This document shows, piece by piece, positions 32,276 through 43,989 of a stretch of DNA of 64,000 nucleotides. The notes under the pieces were generated by a model, which was not told the DNA's origin, did not search any database, and worked only from the letters and a program-made list of their open reading frames with translations. The stretch covers positions 959,602 through 1,023,601 of the forward strand of contig JALPQD010000514.1 of the NCBI GenBank assembly GCA_023101885.1, given 5' to 3'. Both the position numbers and the translations under genes were made by a program. This DNA comes from Typhlomys cinereus. Its lineage: Eukaryota > Chordata > Mammalia > Rodentia > Platacanthomyidae. Every line of letters starts with the position of its first letter. Position 1 is the stretch's first letter.

Positions 32276-34460
32276 AGGCTGACAAGAGAGACAAGAAGAA
32301 TAAGCATTTCTAAATCTCTGCTGAACTGATTGAACAGTTGGCATGTGGGATGGTAAGTGCAGTCTAAAGGAAGTACTTGGGAAGCAAGTGACAAGCCTGC
32401 TAGCCATATACTGTTACATCCTGTCATCTGATTGACCACTTGCAAATATATTAATTATATATGTTATTTATATATTAATTATATATTAATATTCATATAT
32501 TAACATTAGTTATATTTCCATTTCAACTCTATTAGTAATACACATTTTATGAAAATCTGAACATGCTTTAGGTAACTAGAATTGCTTAATGTGTATATTG
32601 CTAGGAATTTCCTTAAAATATGGACTTTAAAGTATCAGTAGGCAGTGCCTATAGATGTAGTCTTAAAAGATAGAAGCTAGATATTGAGGTGAAAGTGATT
32701 CAGGTTCCAAACACCTTATGTGGGAAACTCCTTATTGTCACAGGTCATTCAGTCTTGGATTCATCGTTTCTCATGGTGTTTGGAAAGCACTGACTTTCAG
32801 AACTTTGATTTATTTAATGTGTGGAATATTCTAGACTCACGCAGCAGTCTAAAGGAGCAGCTACTGTTAGATTTCTGCAGAATACACAGGGACAGGTTAA
32901 TATGAAGAGATCATTGACAGTCTTCTGACATGCTGTAACATGGGTAATTATTGTCTTCATGTCCTACCCTGTGAGATTCAAGCAATAGATTATTATGTGC
33001 ATGAAGATTTTTTTCTTTTAAGGTTCAGTGTGAGTTTTCTAGTGAAGAGAATGGGAATGCAAGGAATGTCAAAGCTCTACCTTCTGGCAGCTCTCACAAC
33101 ATCAGACAAAGCCTTCTGAGGGCTTTGTCTGTTTTCTCTTATAGGCAGCATAACACAGCCTTGTGAACAGAAGTATGTCACAAGAAATGGGGAGTTATAA
33201 AACATCTAACTTAATGTAACTTTAAGAATCTTGATGTCTGTTTCCCTGAGTACATCACAAAGATATCTGCTAAACATAGATGCCTAAGCAGATTGCCTGA
33301 AGATTCTGACTTAGTTGACCTGGGATGGGCCTGGAAAGCTGTATTTAGCAAGTATCTGGAGTAATCCATGTGTGTGTTAGTGTGGAACACATGAATACAA
33401 CAACCTCTTCTTTTTGTGCTAAATCTTATCCACATGGTCTGAGGCATCACAGACATTCTGAGGTCACATTGATCTTTGAGTAGCTGAGCTGTGGACCCCT
33501 CTTCTGCCCTGAGTTCTGCCAACTATTTCAAGTGCTTCGGAACTCTCTTACATCATCGCACTTCTTTTGCCCCTTGATCCTGTGAATCAAACCAAAATTC
33601 CAGTCTGGCTCACAAGGTTTCCCTTGGTCCTTATCATATCCAGAGATTGAGCCTTGTGTCTTGTTCCCATTCTAGCTGAAGAACATGAAAATGGGCAGAT
33701 TTTACAGATTATATTCCCAAACAACAAAAATAATAAAATTTAATATGAAAAGCAGCCTATATGGTTTTCTTTAAGCACATGCACTTCTCATGTGCTTAAT
33801 AACTAGTAGAGTCTATGAAGTCTATTAAGAAAGTGTCCAGAATTTCGTGTAATTGCATGTTAGATCTAGCCTTTGCAGCTGCATCTCATAGGAGCAAATC
33901 CTTGCCTCCTAGACTCTCCAGCAACCTCCTTCCCCTACTGCCTGGGTCATTAGCTACTTGACTCCAGGCACATGTAGAGTTTGAAAGTCAGTCCTTCCTT
34001 TCTTTTGTCCTGTCAACGTTTCTATAGAAATTCCCCCCTTTAACTCCCATTCTGCCCATTACAGAAGCATCTCTCTCTGTCTGGATGCTTCCCCATCTTT
34101 TATTGTATTCTCAGGGACCCCCACCTTTTCTTTTTCAAACAGTTCAGTAGCTGAGAAAGGAGGTCTTCCGTGAAGGTGTCTGAAATCACTTTCTTCATCA
34201 CCGAGGACATGGCCTCCTGCTTGCAGAGCACCATTTTTGGGTCATGTTGTGGCCATGTCATTTTTTGCACTGAGTTTTTTCCTGTTGCCCAGATTTCTGA
34301 ATCCGTTTATCCACTGTCATGACGCTGGCTCTGTGATGTAAGTTTGAAGTGCTATTGTTACAGAGGGTCAGGCTACAGGTTAGTCTAGGTATCCCTGCAG
34401 GGATGATTTAAACCATTGCATTTTGTTCACTTGTTTATGTATACAATTTATAATTTAGGT
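32276..34460. other. intergenic, mostly single-copy
   Basis: No recognised gene. A perfect 11-bp stem hairpin lies at 33103-33131 and an AT-rich ATATTAATTATAT cluster at about 32440-32520. The open frame at 33211-33522 on the minus strand has no domain content. Confidence 0.45.
33103..33131. repeat. short perfect hairpin
   Basis: CAGACAAAGCC (33103-33113) and GGCTTTGTCTG (33121-33131) pair perfectly around a 7-base loop TTCTGAG. The stem does not extend beyond this, so a microRNA precursor is unlikely. Confidence 0.7.
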
Positions 34461-34464
34461 AGTT

Positions 34465-34960
34465 TTAGGGCCAGCACACCCTGCTGGGATTACTCTGAAG
34501 GAATACACATACCCTTTGCTAACTTCCCCCAACCCTTTGCTTGTGAAAGAATATGGAGATTAGTTCTCCATTGTAGATAAGTCCTACCTTGAGGTGGGCA
34601 CAAGATCAACTGGTTTGGACCTGATTATGAGCTAACCAATGAGGAAAAGCTACCTCCCCCTTGCCTAAATGTATAGATATACCTGACCCTGGCAGCCATC
34701 TTTGGCACCTGCCCCTCATGGCACTCCACATCTGGAGTCCATAAGATCTTTTTTAGGTCCGTGCCCCCATGGATTTCATGCCTGGAGTCCATAGTTCTCT
34801 AGGAAGCCTTTGTCCCTCATGGTATTCCACATCTGTTCTGTTCTTTCTCTTCTCTAATAAACTCTACTTTAATCCTCTATGTGTGGTTTCAATCTTTGAC
34901 TCTAAACTCAAGAACCCGGATACATACAGACTCCTAGAGAGTGACCCCGCAATATGATGA
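34465..34960 (+). mobile_element. solo LTR, family Y copy B
   Basis: A full-looking LTR of about 495 bp. The U3-like part has CTGCTGGGATTACTCTGAAG and AACTTCCCCCAACCCTTTGC. Next are CCTGGCAGCCATCTTTGGC, three degenerate ~50-bp units with GGAGTCCAT, and the polyadenylation context CTAATAAACTCTACTTTAATC. Endogenous-retrovirus type. No gag, pol or env sequence is seen. Confidence 0.8.
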
Positions 34961-35409
34961 TTGTAGGTGTTCAGTAAAATCAGTTTGTGCATGTCCCTTC
35001 TTTCCACGCTACTGGCTTTGTGGGATTGACATCAGGTTTTGGAGTTGTTGCTTTACAAGCTGAGCTATTTTAGCATTCCTAAGATTAGTTCATTTATGCT
35101 TAATCATTATAGAAAGAGAAATCAAAAAAAATGATGTTTGAAATACAGTTTTAGAAAGAATAGTTCTAAAATATAACTAATACTTTGAATGGGCAAAATT
35201 TTCATGTCTTGTGTTCTCACTGTAAGAATAGCAGAAATTTGAGAATGGAATTGACCGATGATTGCCGGGGGGTGCAATGAAGAGTAAGTGGACAAAATAA
35301 CACCACAAGTGGACTGCTGCATTTTGAAAACATAGTTTATTAGGCCCTCCCTGTAAGTAGTGTTGCGGGGAGCAGTCTTTTCTCTACTGGTCAAAGGTCC
35401 CATCTGGGT

Positions 35410-35890
35410 CCCCAAGTATTGCAGGATAACTGTCCCATTGTTGCAGGGTTTTTGTGTTCAGAATCGAGATTGAAATTAGAATATGGATGGAGGATTAAGG
35501 TAGAGTTTATTAGAGGAGAGAAAGGATGGAATTCACGGACTCTAGCCGTGGAGGGATGTGAAGGGCAGGCACCCCAGAGAATTCATGGACTCCAGACATG
35601 GGATCCATGAGAAGCAAGGAACTAGAGTCCCTGAGGGGCAGGCATTTAAGATGGCTGCCAGGATATGGACTATGTATACAACTTGATAAACCTAGGAAAA
35701 GGCCTTTCCTCATTGATTAGCTCACGTTGGGGTCCAACCCAGTTGATCCTGTGCCCACCTGGAGGCGGGGCTGTTTCTGTGCTGGAGACTAATCTCCATA
35801 TCCTTTCATAAGCAAAGGGTTGGGGGAAGTTGGCCAGGGTGTGTTCCTTCAGAGTAATCCCAGCAGTGGGGGACCTTCCAAGACCCTCAG
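35410..35890 (-). mobile_element. solo LTR, family Y copy C (inverted relative to copy B)
   Basis: The reverse complement of copy B along its length: GGTAGAGTTTATTAG (35500 region), CATGGACTCCAGACATGGGA, AGATGGCTGCCAGGATATGG, GCAAAGGGTTGGGGGAAGTT and CAGAGTAATCCCAGCAG. About 150 bases to its left (35215-35400) may be retained internal or other LTR DNA, with TTTATTAG near 35335. Confidence 0.8.
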
Positions 35891-36718
35891 AGACCATCCC
35901 ATCATGGCCGCTCTGTAGCATCTTAGAACTTGATTCCCAAAATGAATCAAAATGACTCACCAAGCCTAAGTACTTTTTGTAAATAATGTGGCTTATGCTA
36001 AACACTTAGGAGCATCTGGAATTTTGGTGTATTGGAGGCAGAATTACCTACGTGATTAGCCTTCCTCTCCAGAGAAGATCTTTGAGCACTGTTGTCTGAA
36101 GACCTTTCCTGCTTCAGAACATTTCCTATGTATTGTCTCAAATGGTTGCTAACGAATTAATCGCTTCCCTTGGGATTAACTGGGGAGAAGACCCTTGGAA
36201 ACTTGTTTCACCTCATGGACTTTGCCCTTTGGCTGAGCTTCCAGAATGTTTGGGGTCAAATATCAGAGCTGTGAATATGACAGGTCACATCCTGTAAATC
36301 CTCCCAGCAAATTATTGAAATTGGTGGTGGTTTATGTCCTTTTCTTCTTGTGTTGGAGTAGGAACCCTGACCTATCACTAATATGAAACCACAACACAAA
36401 GTTAGAGTTCAGTAATGAAAGGACAATAATAAGGATTTGAGACTATTATAGTCCATGAACTGGAAGTCTCTATAGAGGTTTCAGTTATTTCAGTGTTTTA
36501 TAACAGATTCAATAGCATTTTTCTTGTGGGGCTCGTCAAAGAATTGCAGCTAGATAGGGTTAAGTGAAATTTATGAATGGTCGTTTTGGAAGAGATTCCT
36601 GAGCTGGGCTCCAGCAGACCAAACCACACAGGAATGGAATCATTTGTGGCAGTGTGTCTCATAATGTAATTGAACCTGAATGATGTGCCAGTTGAGAGAA
36701 AGAGAGAGAAAGTGACAG

Positions 36719-36720
<2 letters not shown>
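35891..36720. other. intergenic, no named feature
   Basis: Single-copy DNA with no recognised gene or repeat. Confidence 0.45.

Positions 36721-36721
<1 letters not shown>

Positions 36722-36761
<40 letters not shown>
36722..36761. repeat. (GA)20 microsatellite
   Basis: A pure GA/AG tract, preceded by an interrupted GA-rich run from about 36693. Confidence 0.96.
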
Positions 36762-36763
<2 letters not shown>

Positions 36764-37019
36764 AACCTGATGGGAAAGGCTTACAAACCAACTCGAGGCA
36801 GTGTGATGAGTAGATCCTCTGCCTTAATCCTTTAAGAAGTATTGGAAATGATTGCCTTTCTTTCTCCCATTTGGCTTTCTTCTTCCTTTCCTGCCTGAAA
36901 TGCCCATTTATGCGTAGCTCTTCAGTGCTCTTAGTCTATAGAACAGGATACAGTTTTAGATTCATGGTCACAAGTAAAAGCCAGTTATTCCTTTAAATTT
37001 GTTTGTAGACTCCTTTGTT

Positions 37020-37170
37020 TGCTTGCTTATCTATCTATTTATATTTGACACAGTCTCACAGTAGCCCAGGCTGCCCTAGAGTTCACTGTACAGCACAGAG
37101 TGGCCTTGACCTTCTAACTTTTCTGCCTGGACCTCCCAAGTGTTAGGATTACATACAATATGTGGCGCCA
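37020..37170 (-). repeat. B1 SINE (antisense)
   Basis: GACACAGTCTCACAGTAGCC, CAGAGTGGCCTTGACCTTCT and CTCCCAAGTGTTAGGATTAC are the reversed B1 hallmarks. Confidence 0.85.
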
Positions 37171-37174
37171 AATG

Positions 37175-37258
37175 GTTTATGTGGTACTGAGGATCAAACT
37201 GAAGGCTTCATGCGTGCTAGGCAAGCACTCTACTAAAGAAGCTGCATCCCCGGCCTAT
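37175..37258 (-). repeat. ID-like SINE fragment (antisense)
   Basis: TGAGGATCAAACTGAAGGCT through GCAAGCACTCTACTAAAGAA and GCATCCCCGGCC is the reversed ID head. Confidence 0.65.
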
Positions 37259-37369
37259 AAACATGTCTTTTTAAAACTGACCTTTGTAAGCACAGAAAAT
37301 ATGCCCATTTTCATTCATCAAATTTTAAAGCCGGAGATTTAAGCACGGGCCTTGTATATGTAATCACAC

Positions 37370-37455
37370 CCTCTAGAGTCTCACTCTGTCCCTCAAACTA
37401 GTCTGGAACTCAATATGTAGCACAGTTGGCCCCAACTCGTAGTAATCCATGTGTC
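37370..37455 (-). repeat. B1-like fragment (antisense)
   Basis: GAGTCTCACTCTGTCCCTCA and TCTGGAACTCAATATGTAGC match the reversed B1 left half. It is diverged. Confidence 0.55.
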
Positions 37456-37467
37456 CAATCTCTCCTC

Positions 37468-37730
37468 ATTTTTTATGGCTGAATAAAACCTCATTTCATA
37501 GCCAGACCCCATTTTCTTTACCCATTCACCCAAGGATAGGCACCTAAACTGATTAGGTATCTTGTCATTTTAACTGGTGGGATGATAAGCACAATTGTGC
37601 GGGCATCTCTTTGAGGTGTGCCTGTAGTTTAACTAGGTCATTCTGAGACTCCTGTGTTGAGGGTTTTGAGGAACCTACATATTGAGTCCATAGTGGCTGC
37701 AGTAACTTACCGTCTCTCCCACAGTGTATA
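37468..37730 (-). repeat. L1 ORF2 3'-region fragment (antisense)
   Basis: TTTATGGCTGAATAAAACCT, TTTACCCATTCACCCAAGGA and ATAGTGGCTGCAGTAACTTA follow the reversed L1 ORF2 3' order. It is old and non-coding. Confidence 0.6.
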
Positions 37731-38590
37731 AAAGTTGTTTGTTTGTTTTTTTCAAGAAAAATTTTGACTCCAGGTTAATCAGTATCTCTCTTTTACCTCC
37801 CATGATGCCTTGCACTTACATATCTTATATCTTCCTTTGTTTCTATGGAAGATACTTGCAGATCTCTTTGTCTCTCTCACTGGAATACAAAGATTGGAAT
37901 GCAGTAACCCCCCATGCAGCCCCCATGCAGTAACCAGTGTGCAGACACTCCACTGGGTTGCTTTGGGAAGCCACTTGTCACTCATTCAAGAGAGGAGGAG
38001 CTTATGGTGTTGGCTACCACCAGTCTGGGCAAGAGTCTGATAGGAACGTGAAGCTGGCAAAAGTCCTGCCATGGAGAAACTTACATTCTAGTTAGGAAGA
38101 CAAATAACTAGCATACGTAAGATTATAACACGGTTATGATGCATCATATTAAAAATGAGGCAGAGAACATGGTAGGAAATTGGGAGGAATATTGACGTGT
38201 TAGTTGAGAAATTATCAGCAAGGCATTGAAGAAAATTGGGGTGAGTCTGGCTTCTTGGATGTTTGGAGGCAGGTTTTGGTCTGTTCAGGAGATTTGCTGG
38301 GGGGGGTGTCTTTTTGTCTAAAAGAAATGAAAGCGAAAGAAACAGAACGTGAGTCAGAGACCAGCGCTGTGGAGGGATGGTGAACTGGTAAAGTCCAGCT
38401 TCTACATAAATGAGACTGAAGGCCTGGGTGGCTTTGGTGTAAAGCCCAGGCTTCCCTAATTAAACTTTCGTCAGTGTAAATAGGCTAAATTTAAATAGAT
38501 AAAATGACACAGCATATTGTTCTCCTAAGACTCATATCTTTATTACTTTAAACTCCATTTTCCAAGTTTTTTTTTTTAATTTCTGTTTCA
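37731..38590. other. intergenic, no named feature
   Basis: No gene or repeat recognised. A G8 run lies at about 38300. Confidence 0.4.
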
Positions 38591-38593
<3 letters not shown>

Positions 38594-38625
<32 letters not shown>

Positions 38626-38700
38626 CTGGTGTGGTTCAAACTTAATGCCTTATGAATTTGAAGCAAGTGTTCTAAAACTGAGCTACATCCCCAGCCCTTA
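38594..38700 (-). repeat. (TG)n plus ID-like head (antisense)
   Basis: A TG tract at 38594-38621 is followed by AAGTGTTCTAAAACTGAGCT and ACATCCCCAGCCC, the reversed ID-type head. Confidence 0.6.
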
Positions 38701-38944
38701 TAACCTTAATTTAAAAAGAACACTTTTTAGGCAGCAGCTCTTAAGTCTGTGACTTAAACAAAATCTGCGCCCCCCAGTGGACCTAGGTAGCATCACAGAT
38801 AAACAAACCCTTTGGTAATTCTAACTGAACCGCATTGGACTAAATTAAGGGCGTGTTAGCAGTTTCCATGTTTTGTGAGAATATGGGCAATACTATGGAG
38901 TGATTTGAAGTTGCTTTAAGTAGCCAAAAAATTGGATAACCTAA

Positions 38945-39125
38945 AAGTCAAACCTTTTACTGGTGAGTGGCTCAGTGGGTAAAGGCGCTTGCTACCAAGT
39001 CAGATGACCTAAGTTTGATCCTTGGAACCCACACAGTGGAAGGAGAGAAATGACTTCTTTGTTTTCTTCTGACCTCCACATGCATGCCACAAATTATTTA
39101 AGTCCTCAACAGTGCAAATTTGAAA
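38945..39125 (+). repeat. B-type tRNA-derived SINE
   Basis: GTGAGTGGCTCAGTGGGTAA, GTTTGATCCTTGGAACCCAC and TTCTGACCTCCACATGCATG match the head and body of B3/B4-type SINEs in direct orientation. Confidence 0.75.
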
Positions 39126-39631
39126 AATTTAGCCCAAAACATCCCTAAGAATTTGGAAATAAATTATGCTGATTAGGGACACACCCAGATTTAATTAGGT
39201 TTTGTTACTCTAGACAAAGCTAAGTCAGATTGTATTTTTTAAAAAATAAAATCTGAGAATCTTTGTGAAGAGTGAAGTGACTTTTTTTTCCTTTCATGCC
39301 TTTTTTTTTTTTTGTAAACTCCCCAGCTACTCTTTCCCTCAGGTGTGTGACATTGTAGTGGTATGCAAAGTAACAGCTGTGGCAGAAAGCATTTCAAGGG
39401 AACATGACTAGCTTTAAAAAGTAAGGGTGACCTTCGAATTTGGTTAGCTTGAGGGCAAGAGTCAGTTATGAAAGGATTACAGAAGTGAGTGTGGTGTTGT
39501 GTTTGTAAAACAACCTAAATTATTTAATAGTCAGAGAGATGAAATAATACTTGATCTCATGCCATAAACTTAGTGTGGTACAGACTGTGATGACATTGGT
39601 AGAGGGGGCATGAATGTTCACGTGAGGTCTG

Positions 39632-40062
39632 TGATAGATGTACAGATACCAACTTGACAGTTGCAGGCTGAACTTTGGGCACATCTGTGAAGAATTGATA
39701 TTAGGGCAGATGCTAAGCAAACCTATAGGAGATTGTCTAATTGATGGGGATGACCTAGCCCATGGTGAGTGGAACTATCTCCTGGACAGGTGACTAAGAC
39801 AGAGATGGTTGGTTAAGTAGTTTGGCTCACTTGGACAGATATGCTGTCTGGCAGATGATGAGTTTTGTCCCTCTCTCAGCAACCCTGTGGAGCTGATATA
39901 GCCAGTTCCCTTGGCTGCTGTCAATGCTGTGAGCTCCTCTCTCCTAGCAAGCTGGAGTAAGAATTGTAATGGAGAACCACAAGAAATAACAAAATCCCTT
40001 CGTTTCCCTCCCCCAGAGCATTTTGTCCTGCATTTCTTGGCAACATTTAGGCAAGCTGCAAG
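39632..40062 (+). repeat. family X element, copy 5
   Basis: ACCAACTTGACAGTTGCAGG, GGAGATTGTCTAATTGATGG and TCCCTCTCTCAGCAACC appear in the copy 1 order. The 3' third is diverged. Confidence 0.75.
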
Positions 40063-41425
40063 AGGACCATAATCTGATAAAATCACTCCAGGCCGTTCAT
40101 TTGATCACACCTGTCTATGAGGACCAGCAACTCTTTGGAAATTGTGAATAATCGGAACACGTTCCCACCTCCTCCCCAGCTCTCTGCAGATCCAGCTTGA
40201 TCACAGAACAGCATCCTTGCTTCTGGCTCCTGCCTTCCTGCACATCAACACCATAGGATCACAGGAAACAAACCTCGGGATATGCCAGAACATTCCTGGC
40301 AGTCCCTACACTTTGTTTCACAGACCCCGCACTGAAAACAATGAGCGAGTCTTGAGATTACAAATGGTCTGGCTAATGATTTTTAGAAACTTTCAGTTTT
40401 TGACTTCCTACCCGCAGGAAGGAAATGACAGTTGGAAGTGTGGGGAACAGGTGTCCCGCTGGACAGAATGATTATCTTCTGCTTACTAAAATAAAAAGCA
40501 CTGCATCAACACTCCTACGTGGAAGTGAATTCTAACCACAAGAGTCAGTCTTTCCACCACAGCTCCAGCTTCGGGAAGCCCTATGTGCTGTCTACCAGGA
40601 AGCTCTTAAAGCCAGCGTGAGGGAGCAAGCTGAGCAGGCTTTTCAAATGGGTCCTGGACTCCTCTAAGTAAAGCCTTTGGGCTTTACTAAGTAATAAAGC
40701 CTTTGAGTTGCTGGCAGTGCAGTGGCTTGGCAGGCAGATTCCACAGGGGACTTAGGAGGGAAGGACTGGGAATTGGAGCAGGGGGTCCCCTCTGACAGGT
40801 GATTCTGAAACTGATTGGTCACCCTTTGCACTTGTCTCCAAGTCAAGCTCTGTCTGGCATGGTTTCCTCTGGTAGCTTAATGTTGGCATCATGACATTCT
40901 TTCTTCTTTGCCAAACTGGCTCATCGCTCTGACTTGGGCAGAATCTTTCCTTGCTTGCCAGTCTGTTAGGCATAATTCAGGCAAGTGACACTTTGGAAGG
41001 CTGAACCATTGAAGTCTGTGCCTTGGAGCAGCCCTTCCAGGCAGCTCTCTCCAGCCTCCATTAGGGCTCACATGCATGCATGTTTTGAGGTACACAGGCT
41101 GGAAAAGGGGCAGGAAATTTACTGTAGTGCTGGTACCTCTAAAACCTCTGTACTCTTGGGCAAGGCGGAAACCTTTCCTAGCATCTCTTAGGAGATAACT
41201 CAGTTGTGAGATCCATAAGAACTTTTCTTACCTTGGATTCCAAACAGCCCTGCTGTGAAGAGAGTAAGGAAATGTGGTGTCTATAAGTCAGAACCAAGGG
41301 GGACCAAACAGGGAAACTGAGCCCGTGGGTCGAATGAGTAGATTATCTGGGATGAACACTATGCGGCTTTTCCTTTCAAAATGTCAGGGCGACAGGCAGC
41401 AGTCCCTTGAAATAAAAGATCAGTT
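40063..41425. other. intergenic, no named feature
   Basis: Single-copy DNA of moderate GC content. Several open frames on both strands lack any domain signature, so I do not call a gene. Confidence 0.4.
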
Positions 41426-41429
41426 AAAG

Positions 41430-41808
<379 letters not shown>

Positions 41809-41815
41809 AAATAGT

Positions 41816-42160
41816 AACTGTTGTAGTTTGTCTTCATGCTGCCAATAAATTTACCACCACAGAACTAAAGGGAACAAGAGGTTTTATTTTGCTTAAGATT
41901 CTAGGTCACAGTTCATAGTCTAGCTTGACAGGAGCAGAGGGAACTGGCAACACTATCCTCAAGAATTGCTGAGAGAGGGACAGATTTTCTCACGTGCCAG
42001 GATACCAAAGTATGCCTAAAGTCTACTAAACTCCTGAATCTGTGCTCTCCATCTGGTCCACCTGCCCACAGACTAGCCCTAACTACTCATTCTGTATACA
42101 TAAATCCAAAGCGCTGCCGTTAATGGTCAAATTGACACCTGTATCTAACTGGTTCAGCAA
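41816..42160 (-). repeat. family X element, copy 6 (antisense)
   Basis: AACAAGAGGTTTTATTTTGC, TCTAGCTTGACAGGAGCAGA and CAAATTGACACCTGTATCTA place it in family X. It carries several deletions. Confidence 0.7.
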
Positions 42161-42745
42161 CCATGGAAGCTTTCACATTCTCCCCCTTGTCTTCTACGTC
42201 CATCTCCATCCCTTCTTTCCATGAGTCTGTGTTGAAGGTCTTCTTACGCACTACACAGTATAAGAAATGGCGGTGCAGTCATTAAGGCGCTCAGCATGTA
42301 AAGCAAGGACAGAGATAGATGAGTGCCACCCAAGAAGATTCCAGAATGGGATCTGACCCCAGAGAGGAAACATTTCATTCTACTTGGAGAAAGTGAGTGA
42401 AGAAAGGTTAACCCAGGAGAAAACAGAGCTAAAAACCAGAGCATGAAGCTGGGCTTCTCAGCTCTGTTCTGCAAGAGCAGGACACAGCCAACTCAACCAC
42501 CACAGTCCAGTGGAATCATTTCCTCGCTCCCTTCCCCGCCTCCTGCGTCAGGGCCATCCCAGGGCACTTTCATGCTGCCATCGAAGGATAAGCGGAAGTG
42601 AAATCTGTTTGCTTGGGAAAAGTGAAGGGAAACAAATTGGCAATAACAACAACAACAACAACAACAAAAGACAAGAAAAAAACTCTAACTTTTAATTCAA
42701 CTGCCATAATTGTTTGCATTTTTTTTTTCTTAGCCTAAAACTACG
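42161..42745. other. intergenic with (AAC)7 repeat
   Basis: A trinucleotide AAC tract sits at 42644-42666. Antisense SINE-like blocks may occur around 42270-42480 (CAGTCATTAAGGCGCTCAGC). No gene is seen. Confidence 0.4.
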
Positions 42746-42747
42746 TT

Positions 42748-42982
42748 CTGAGCTGGGCAGATGGCACAGGGGTTAAAGATTTTGGCTCTCAAGCAAAAGG
42801 ACCTGAACTCAGATCCCAGATCCCATGTTAAAATGCCTGTTGGAAATGACAGGAGCCTGTATTTCTGGCCCTGGAAGGTGGAGCCTGGGAAACCCCAGAG
42901 CAAAGCAATAGAGAAGTAGAACAATCCATAATGTTTTCCGAAATCACCCTTACATAGGCACACATACTCAAGTGCCCTCTGG

Positions 42983-43013
<31 letters not shown>
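42748..43013 (+). repeat. B2-like SINE with CA tail
   Basis: Well preserved, with head GAGCTGGGCAGATGGCACAG, B-box-like GGACCTGAACTCAGATCCCA, body GGTGGAGCCTGGGAAACCCC and AGAGCAAAGCAATAGAGAAG, and (CA)n at about 42986-43010. Confidence 0.88.
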
Positions 43014-43111
43014 TCACACAAATATTTTCTTAAGGCCTTTCTTAAGTTCCAGAGACTTCTTAAGGAAAGGGCTAAACAGGATGGGGCTGGAGAGTCAGGC
43101 TCCCCGTCTTT

Positions 43112-43178
43112 CATGTTTCTCCAGACACATCTGCCTGGATGAGGAGCACTGGGTCATGGACCATCTATGTAAACAACT
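43112..43178 (+). repeat. ~67-bp inverted repeat, left arm
   Basis: CATGTTTCTCCAGACACATC through GGGTCATGGACCATCTATGT and AAACAAC. Its reverse complement recurs at 44641-44707 with about six mismatches. Confidence 0.8.
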
Positions 43179-43499
43179 CTATGGAAAAATTGGCATCTAA
43201 GCCAATCAGATTCTCGGTCTTAGGAATGTGAACTAAAAAACATGGAGAGAAGTTTGTAAAATATTCACACTATGGTAATACTAGGCAAAAAGTTCCCTTC
43301 ACTTTTTGCCCCCACTTTACCCCATTCCTTAGGCAAGGCAGTCATTAGTCTGCTGGGTATTGACTTTAAATTGACAAACAGATTTACAACTACAATATTT
43401 CTTACCAAAAAATAGTATTGTCACACTAATATTGTTCATCACAATAACTGCAACTGGCTTCTTTTACACCCCATCTATAGACTGTGAACATTGTTTTTT

Positions 43500-43770
43500 A
43501 ATATTTTGTTTTGTGTGTGTGTGTGTGTGTGTGTGTCAGAGGGCATTGTGTATCCCTACAGAGGATCAAGGGTGACTTCAGGAATTATCTTGGGTTGTTT
43601 CTACCTCCTCCTTACTTTGCTTTAGGATTTCCAGGCTCCACCCACTAGGGCCAGAAGTGCAGGCTGCCTCTATTTCTGCCTGGTGTTTTTACATGGGACC
43701 TCGGATCCAAACCTAGGACCTTCTGCTTGGGAAACAGAGTCTTAACCCTTGAGCCATCTTTCCAGCCCCA
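43500..43770 (-). repeat. B2-like SINE (antisense)
   Basis: TG tract at 43515-43537, GATCAAGGGTGACTTCAGGA, CCACTAGGGCCAGAAGTGCA, TTTTTACATGGGACCTCGGA and GAGCCATCTTTCCAGCCCC. A near full-length copy. Confidence 0.88.
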
Positions 43771-43896
43771 TTTCTTTAGAATTCATTCTTTCTACCCATC
43801 TTGCCTCACTCCATCATCTCACCACGGTGCTTGCATGCAACAGGTTTTCAGTTTTGGGGGTGTGTGTGAACTCAGGCTTAGTTGATGAGCACTGTG
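43769..43896. repeat. unit U, copy 1 (shared with 53.7 and 54.2 kb)
   Basis: TTAGAATTCATTCTTTCTAC, CACTCCATCATCTCACCACG and GCATGCAACAGGTTTTCAG are shared with 53705-53840 and 54181-54334. It lies directly after a B2-like SINE, as does the copy at 54.2 kb. Confidence 0.8.
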
Positions 43897-43986
43897 CCTG
43901 GCGTTTTTACATAGAACCTGGGATCTGAACTCAGGAACGTCTGCTTGTGAGACAGAGTCTTAACCCCTGAGCCATCTCTCCAACCC
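43893..43986 (-). repeat. B2-like SINE head fragment (antisense)
   Basis: TGCCTGGCGTTTTTACATAG, GATCTGAACTCAGGAACGTC and CCTGAGCCATCTCTCCAACC. Only the head third is present. Confidence 0.8.
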
Positions 43987-43989
43987 CCA

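Noticed and set aside
33103..33131. Possible microRNA hairpin
   Set aside because: The stem is only 11 bp and does not extend, well short of a microRNA precursor.
42748..42850. tRNA-like A and B boxes in SINE heads
   Set aside because: These are SINE promoters, not tRNA genes. No cloverleaf or anticodon stem is intact.
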